From Desulfobacterales bacterium (lineage in GTDB: Bacteria > Desulfobacterota > Desulfobacteria > Desulfobacterales > RPRI01), in NCBI GenBank assembly GCA_020052975.1, contig JAGVOC010000143.1, positions 1-9,560 on the forward strand: a stretch of 9,560 nucleotides of DNA, in the 5' to 3' direction. Within the stretch, counting starts at the first letter, position 1. Each line of letters opens with the position of its first letter. The notes below the pieces were generated by a model, which was given only the letters and a program-made list of their open reading frames with translations, searched no databases and had not been told where the DNA came from. Below, piece by piece: positions 5,479 through 9,560 of the stretch. The position numbers and the translations under genes are program-made.

Positions 5479-8400
5479 ATAGCGGGTTGAGTCTAACGGG
5501 CGGGTGCTGTCTTTTCCTTCTCCAGGAGTTCCTTCAGACGGCTCATACTTACCGGCTCCTTCTCGAACTCCATAGACTTTACCACCCAGTCCAGAATCTT
5601 CTCCTGATATGCCTTTCTCAGGGAATTTATATCTGTGTGATCTCTCTGCCACTTTACAAGATTCTGCTGAGCTTTTTTTATCTCTGCCTTCTTCATTTTT
5701 TTCTACCTTTTCTTTATTCTGCCATTTATCGGCATTTATGGCAATATCTTCGATCTCCTTTTGATACAGCCTGATCGCTTCAGACACCCTTTCTCTCCGC
5801 TCTTTTTCAGGGGTGGTGAAAGAGATTGGCGGCATCGTCATTGAGTCAATTTCATAAGAATTTACATGATTGTTTGTGCTTGTTAGTCTAAATCTCCATT
5901 CCCACAGTGATGAATTCAACAAAGCAAGGATAGCAAAGAGATTGTATTCTCTGGGATTGACGATGTAATTAATTGTATCAGAACAGAAATTATTCTTTTC
6001 AATAGTTGTTGCAATAATTCTGCGCCAGTTATCTATTGCTGAGCCCCTCTGATACCCAATGCGTGTATATTTATGGTCATAAGCTTTTGTATCTTTGCCG
6101 TGAGAATCAAGGAATCTTTTGACGTCAAGATACATTGGAATTCCTTGTTTTGGTTCCTCCTGAAACTCATAGCGATTTATATGCGCACCTCTTAGAATAA
6201 TTTGTCCTTTCTTCTCATCCGTCATATACTCAGAGTGCGACGTGAGATTAACTTCTCCCTGCTGCGATTGTGCAAACTGTTTAAGCGCAGTCCCACCGGA
6301 AACCGAGTTCAGTTTTAATGCAAGGTTAAAATCATCGACAGTCATAGTTGGATAACTCGGGATGCTTAAATTCTCTTTGTCAAATTCTTCAATCTGAGAA
6401 GGCATTATAGCTAAATGAGTTGAATACTCAAGAATGTCTTTCCCAGGATGAATTCTGATCTTAAACAAAGATGGTTTTTGTTTGCATAGTATATATATGC
6501 ATGTGGAAAGTTTTGCCTCTGGAAATACTCTATTTGTAGGATCATCCTTTTGAGGTAAAGCTTCTACTTTTTGCAAACAATTCTTTTTAAGTATAAACTC
6601 CCGCAGGGGTCGCGCTTGTTTGTCAGCTAATACAGCCATAGGCACAATAAAACCGTGCATACCTTTGCTCTTTAGTAAATCCAAAGATATGGCGCTAAAA
6701 AGTCGATAAAAATTTAGCTTACTACCAATGGCAGGTCTATAGACGATCTGGTGCGAAAAAAAATCTTTTTCATACTGAGTATCTCGTCCCTGTTCAAGGT
6801 CAGATAAAACATCATACGGCGGATTTCCAACGACACAATCAAACCCCGGATTCTCTTTTGGACTTCCGTCTTCGTTGAAGAACACTTCCGGGAATTCAAG
6901 TTCCCAGTGAAAGAAGTTTTTGTCTTTAGAGATAGATTTAGATTTCTGAAGTAAGGAGCTAAGTTTTGGCAGTTGTGTTGCACCCTCAGAGCTTTGTAAT
7001 GAACTGACTATAAAACTATAAATCTGATTTGATAGGCCTGCCTTTGCTATCTTTTTTACAGCAATCTCGGTCTCTGAACCAAACATGTCCATCTGGTATC
7101 TAAATTGGTCTTTCAACAGTTCTTCAAATACCTGCTCTTTTTCTTCAAGGCTATTTCCAAAGAACAGACTTGTCCATAGGTTTGCAATTTCCCTGTATCT
7201 AACCAGTTCCGCCGTCAATTTATGGAATGTCTTTTCTTTTTCCTTTATGTCCGAAAGTTTTTCGCTCGGCATTTCTTCTATCGCATGGAAACCTTTGATT
7301 ACTGACGTAATGTCTTCGCTAAAACGGGATTTGTCGAAAAGCACAAGTTGTTCTTCTTGTTTCCCGGATTTCTTCTGCTTTCCTTTTGACGATGGCAGAT
7401 AATTCAAATCATTGATTCTTGCTCCAATAAGTGAATTCCCACACCTGAGGTGATGGTCTAAAAAGTTGAGGGGCTGACTCTTATCCACTGTCTTAAGCCA
7501 AAGTGAAAGTTTTGCAAGCTCGACAGCAAGCTCTTTTATATCAACACCGTAAATGCACGACTCTACCACCTTACGCTTCCAGTAATTAACCTCATCATCA
7601 GCTTCTTCTTTTGATGTTTTTAATTGTGTTGTTGGATGGTAGGCAATTTCGTCGGCAAGGTATTGAACGGCCTCGACAAGGAAGTGGCCGGAACCCATTG
7701 CCGGGTCACAGATATTGAGCTTGAGAACTTCTGTCGCGAAAGAATCATTTTTAATGACTTTATATTCTTTTTTGACTCTTCCATCAATCTCCTTAATAAT
7801 AGAACCTAATGTATTTTCAACAATATATTTAACAATATAATCAGGGGTGTAATATGCCCCCGTTGCTTTCCGTTCCCCCTTGTCGTTTTTAAGTATTATC
7901 TTGTCTTTATCAAAACTGAACTTATGTTCAAGCAATCCTTCATAAACGGTCCCAAGATGTCTCTCCCCAAGTCCTTTATAGTCAATGCTGTGCAAATCCT
8001 CATTTTCGGTGCGGTAAGAGAGTTCATAAATTACTTCTGAAAGAATATCATCTCCCACTTTCTTTTCTTCAAGGAATTTATATCTTTCGGGATCGAAAAG
8101 TCCGCCATTGTATCTTGGTATATTCATATCCTTGTTGAGTTTTTCGTTGCTGCCGTTTATCAGGTGAAAGAGTGAAGAGAGATCGTCATACAAAGCTGTT
8201 TTGGCATTGATAAATTCTCCCTTTTCAAGGCTGACTCTATCCTTTAGCCGCTGGATGCCGTAATGCTTGTAGTATTTTGTTTGCGGATTGGCAGGAAGAA
8301 GATCTCTTGCCTCCGCATTAAGCACGAAAAGTATCCTGTATAGAAGAATCAGGCTGTGGTGGTATATTAAATCGAGATCTCTTTCCGATAAATTGTTTTC

Positions 8401-9195
8401 TTCTACGGCTAAGAATCCATGTCCAAGCCATTCAACGCATTTGAATACTTTTTCTCTGAGGTTTTTTTCAATGTCTTCCTGAAATCTTAGTGATTCGTCA
8501 AAAATGTTATCGAGGAGACATTTACCGGAACGGTCTTTTATAAAGGCATCGGGACTGAAAAGAACATGGAAATACTTGAACTTCTGTAGGTCTTCAAGAC
8601 ATGCCTCAAGGTCTATTTCAAAAAACTTGCTTGAACGCCCATCTTTGGAATAAAGTCTCCATTCCTTGCCATTTGTAAGGATTCCCCATTTGATATGTTC
8701 AGATTCATTCAGATAATCCCTTATCTGTTGATGAGGATACCTGCCTTTAGGCGCTTTGCCTTTACCGGATGACGGCTGGTCTAAATTATGATCCCAGCGT
8801 TTTGATTCTGCAATTGAAATTGCAAGCCTGTATTTATTATGTGAAGACATTTCAATTGCCTTGTCAGCTTCTTCCTGAGAGGGATATAGAAAATAGTCCG
8901 GAACTAATCTACGCTCTGTTTCAGGGATTCTATTTTGATTGAGATATCCAAATCCGATCTCAGTAAAAACCTTATCTATAAATCTTCTTTCAGTGTCCGC
9001 TTCATTCCATTTCTGCTTATTTATTTTCGTGTACAATCCCTGAATTTTTTTGTAAATCGATAAAACTTCTTTGTCAGAGGGCCATATTTTGGGACCTGCT
9101 TGTGGCAGGCGCTCCAAGAGGTAATGACTTGAAAAGATGCCTGATGTTATCCAGAGGTCTCTCAATGAATCTGTCAGTATACTTTTATGAGACAT
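4900..9195 (-). CDS. Eco57I-like type IIG restriction-modification enzyme running into a C-terminal Fic domain
   Basis: Starting at ATG 9195 this is 1431 aa. In order: a PD-(D/E)xK nuclease with D100 ('PDYFLYPS') and E130/K132 ('IAESKRW'); a helical connector; and an N6-adenine methylase of the Eco57I class with 'YYTPDYIVKYIV' (~448), SAM motif 'DPAMGSGHF' (497-505), 'FHWELEFPEVFF' (~762-773) and catalytic 'NPPY' (791-794). A target-recognition region follows (~955-1125, with 'LRGAHINRYEF'). Such enzymes methylate and cut DNA with one polypeptide. Relatives continue into a helical tail. Here residues ~1161-1239 are a Gly/Glu/Ser/Lys-rich stretch that looks like out-of-frame translation, followed by a Fic domain (1240-1431), while the tail is a separate downstream ORF. 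The frame also opens upstream to TTG 9273, but those 26 codons come from the helicase remnant, so ATG 9195 is preferred. Whether one fused product is really made is uncertain. Confidence 0.85.
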   Translation of the reverse strand: MSHKSILTDSLRDLWITSGIFSSHYLLERLPQAGPKIWPSDKEVLSIYKKIQGLYTKINKQKWNEADTERRFIDKVFTEIGFGYLNQNRIPETERRLVPDYFLYPSQEEADKAIEMSSHNKYRLAISIAESKRWDHNLDQPSSGKGKAPKGRYPHQQIRDYLNESEHIKWGILTNGKEWRLYSKDGRSSKFFEIDLEACLEDLQKFKYFHVLFSPDAFIKDRSGKCLLDNIFDESLRFQEDIEKNLREKVFKCVEWLGHGFLAVEENNLSERDLDLIYHHSLILLYRILFVLNAEARDLLPANPQTKYYKHYGIQRLKDRVSLEKGEFINAKTALYDDLSSLFHLINGSNEKLNKDMNIPRYNGGLFDPERYKFLEEKKVGDDILSEVIYELSYRTENEDLHSIDYKGLGERHLGTVYEGLLEHKFSFDKDKIILKNDKGERKATGAYYTPDYIVKYIVENTLGSIIKEIDGRVKKEYKVIKNDSFATEVLKLNICDPAMGSGHFLVEAVQYLADEIAYHPTTQLKTSKEEADDEVNYWKRKVVESCIYGVDIKELAVELAKLSLWLKTVDKSQPLNFLDHHLRCGNSLIGARINDLNYLPSSKGKQKKSGKQEEQLVLFDKSRFSEDITSVIKGFHAIEEMPSEKLSDIKEKEKTFHKLTAELVRYREIANLWTSLFFGNSLEEKEQVFEELLKDQFRYQMDMFGSETEIAVKKIAKAGLSNQIYSFIVSSLQSSEGATQLPKLSSLLQKSKSISKDKNFFHWELEFPEVFFNEDGSPKENPGFDCVVGNPPYDVLSDLEQGRDTQYEKDFFSHQIVYRPAIGSKLNFYRLFSAISLDLLKSKGMHGFIVPMAVLADKQARPLREFILKKNCLQKVEALPQKDDPTNRVFPEAKLSTCIYILCKQKPSLFKIRIHPGKDILEYSTHLAIMPSQIEEFDKENLSIPSYPTMTVDDFNLALKLNSVSGGTALKQFAQSQQGEVNLTSHSEYMTDEKKGQIILRGAHINRYEFQEEPKQGIPMYLDVKRFLDSHGKDTKAYDHKYTRIGYQRGSAIDNWRRIIATTIEKNNFCSDTINYIVNPREYNLFAILALLNSSLWEWRFRLTSTNNHVNSYEIDSMTMPPISFTTPEKERRERVSEAIRLYQKEIEDIAINADKWQNKEKVEKNEEGRDKKSSAESCKVAERSHRYKFPEKGISGEDSGLGGKVYGVREGAGKYEPSEGTPGEGKDSTRPLDSTRYFETAQGIKTYSEVSEILAVSVAKTIETIIVGAPEDISMTSEWICKLHGEIAGSLFPGWAGRFRDVNVVVGTHTPPPYFEVPIHVRQYCDDLTASLSFAVQKQKIETFAETLAFADWRFQWIHPFKDFNGRIGRILLSALLFKLNLPPAETASVETEQKEKYLKALRDADTGDMSLLTMIWIERLSKAFYEKR
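5493..5696 (-). CDS. 67-aa helical ORF nested out of frame at the methylase/Fic boundary; candidate Fic antitoxin
   Basis: ATG 5696 lies in the +1 frame relative to the large ORF, with AAAAGG (5706-5711) 9 bases upstream and an in-frame TAG 9 bases before it, so it is an independent initiation. The product looks like a genuine soluble helical protein: a Lys/Gln-rich amphipathic helix, 'WQRDHTDINSLRKAYQEKIL', then 'WVVKSMEFEKEPVSMSRL' and a charged end. The large-ORF translation of the same bases looks random (Gly/Ser/Glu-rich, no hydrophobic pattern), which favours this frame as the ancestral coding one. Size and position just before Fic recall VbhA-type class I antitoxins, and 'SMEFEK' matches SxxxE of the inhibitory motif but has Lys where Gly/Asn is usual. 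It could instead be the N-terminal part of a Fic protein separated by a frameshift near 5493. The function is inference. Confidence 0.55.
   Translation of the reverse strand: MKKAEIKKAQQNLVKWQRDHTDINSLRKAYQEKILDWVVKSMEFEKEPVSMSRLKELLEKEKTAPAR
5706..5711 (-). promoter_or_regulatory. Shine-Dalgarno site for the nested 67-aa ORF
   Basis: AAAAGG on the - strand lies 9 bases before ATG 5696, followed by TAG and a run of seven A that runs into the start codon. It is inside the large ORF and would allow internal initiation. Confidence 0.5.
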
Positions 9196-9361
9196 GCCTG
9201 GTAAAGGTTCCTTCAAAGGAGTTACAGAAACTGAAAAAACCGCTTGTCCGGAAATAGCCAACGAGGAGATCAAAAAATTGGACGTCTTTCAGGGTTTTCC
9301 TGAATCTGTCAAGGATGGTAGCGCCTGGTTCGTTGGTGAAAAAGGTTAAATCATCACGCAA
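9185..9361 (-). pseudogene. N-terminal remnant of a PLD-domain DEAD/DEAH helicase
   Basis: About 58 residues in a frame ending at TAA 9185-9187. A likely start is TTG 9361, with GGGAG ~10 bases upstream; ATG 9385 is an alternative. 'LTFFTNEPGATILDRFRKTL', then 'FFDLLVGYFRTSGFF' and 'CNSFEGT', is the characteristic opening of long helicases carrying an N-terminal phospholipase-D-like domain. Such helicases are, from memory, often encoded next to type IIG enzymes. The resemblance breaks after 'SFEGT', and the frame closes 11 bases inside the start of the restriction-modification gene. Roughly a thousand codons of helicase are missing, pointing to a deletion that fused the helicase 5' end to the methylase 5' end. 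What remains may act as a translated leader for the methylase. Confidence 0.72.
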
Positions 9362-9454
9362 AAAGCTATATCTCCCATCGCACATTTTACACAATTACTT
9401 AACCATTTTTTGGATTCTTTTGCAATGGGATGAACTGAACTGCTTTACCGGGAT

Positions 9455-9559
9455 TTACTGAATCAATGCTTCTTCGATGACCTCGATAAGATGGAGCACC
9501 GGCTTGTTCCTGATATCCTTCGAAAGCTGAAGGATGCAGCCGGGACAGGAAGTCACCAG
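9455..9559 (-). CDS. cysteine-rich (CCG) domain Fe-S oxidoreductase, C-terminal end
   Basis: The last 34 codons of a gene that begins beyond the right edge, ending at TAA 9455-9457. It reads 'LVTSCPGCILQLSKDI', then 'KPVLHLIEVIEEALIQ'. The 'CPGCILQL' motif plus a His-containing helix is the end of the second cysteine-rich domain (PF02754) of proteins such as the glycolate oxidase iron-sulfur subunit GlcF or heterodisulfide-reductase-like HdrD. These bind non-cubane or 4Fe-4S clusters and pass electrons in lactate, glycolate or thiol redox reactions. The exact member cannot be chosen from this fragment. It reads toward the island and probably marks its right edge. Confidence 0.8.
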   Translation of the reverse strand: MVTSCPGCILQLSKDIRNKPVLHLIEVIEEALIQ

Positions 9560-9560
9560 C

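Noticed and set aside
9196..9273. TTG 9273 as the start of the type IIG gene
   Set aside because: The extra 26 residues are the helicase-remnant DNA read in another frame, and no ribosome-binding site precedes TTG. ATG 9195 starts where the type IIG-like sequence (MSHKSILTDSLRDLW) begins.
9395..9454. Promoter for the helicase remnant/type IIG operon
   Set aside because: TAAAAT at about 9383-9389 on the - strand resembles a -10 box, but no acceptable -35 lies at 16-18 bases, so no promoter is claimed.

Overview
The window reads as an accessory, defence-type island in an AT-leaning bacterial genome, lying between two ordinary chromosomal genes. At the left edge (+ strand) is the C-terminus of an AI-2E/PerM-type membrane transporter. 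At the right edge (- strand) is the last ~34 codons of a cysteine-rich-domain Fe-S oxidoreductase (GlcF/HdrD-like). Everything between is on the - strand. The host is probably a Gram-negative environmental, perhaps anaerobic bacterium (Desulfobacterota, Nitrospirota or similar). This rests only on gene flavour, the palindromic repeat/RAYT pair and the CCG-type protein, so it is weak.

In transcription order (right to left): (1) a ~59-codon remnant of a PLD/DEAD helicase N-terminus (9185-9361). (2) A giant Eco57I-like type IIG restriction-modification ORF (ATG at 9195) with an N-terminal PD-(D/E)xK nuclease, an Eco57I-type N6-adenine methylase and a target-recognition region. At the point where the usual C-terminal helical tail should continue, the frame instead runs into a Fic domain that ends at 4900. 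(3) The missing methylase tail, encoded as a separate 155-aa ORF immediately after Fic (4446-4913). (4) A 67-aa helical ORF with its own ribosome-binding site, embedded out of frame at the methylase/Fic boundary (5493-5696). The simplest reading is that a small-ORF+Fic cassette, possibly toxin-antitoxin-like, has been inserted into a type IIG gene.

Next come palindromic REP-like elements (4308-4410) and a RAYT transposase (3678-4262). The transposase linker contains a full in-frame copy of the same palindrome. One base after its stop begins a 431-aa zinc-ribbon plus PIN-like putative nuclease (2381-3676). This is followed by a 265-aa protein of unknown function with an Asn/Gly-rich strand segment and a hydrophobic C-terminal helix, a 44-aa ORF resembling the start of an XRE/ImmA-IrrE-type protein, and a DUF1016/YhcG PDDEXK nuclease (305-1324). 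The last three are tightly spaced and have good Shine-Dalgarno sequences, so they are probably co-transcribed.

No tRNA, rRNA, CRISPR array, riboswitch or convincing rho-independent terminator was seen. All gaps between genes are under 300 bases. The best candidates for undescribed biology are the Fic cassette inside the restriction-modification gene with its nested 67-aa ORF, and the zinc-ribbon/PIN plus 265-aa plus DUF1016 neighbourhood.
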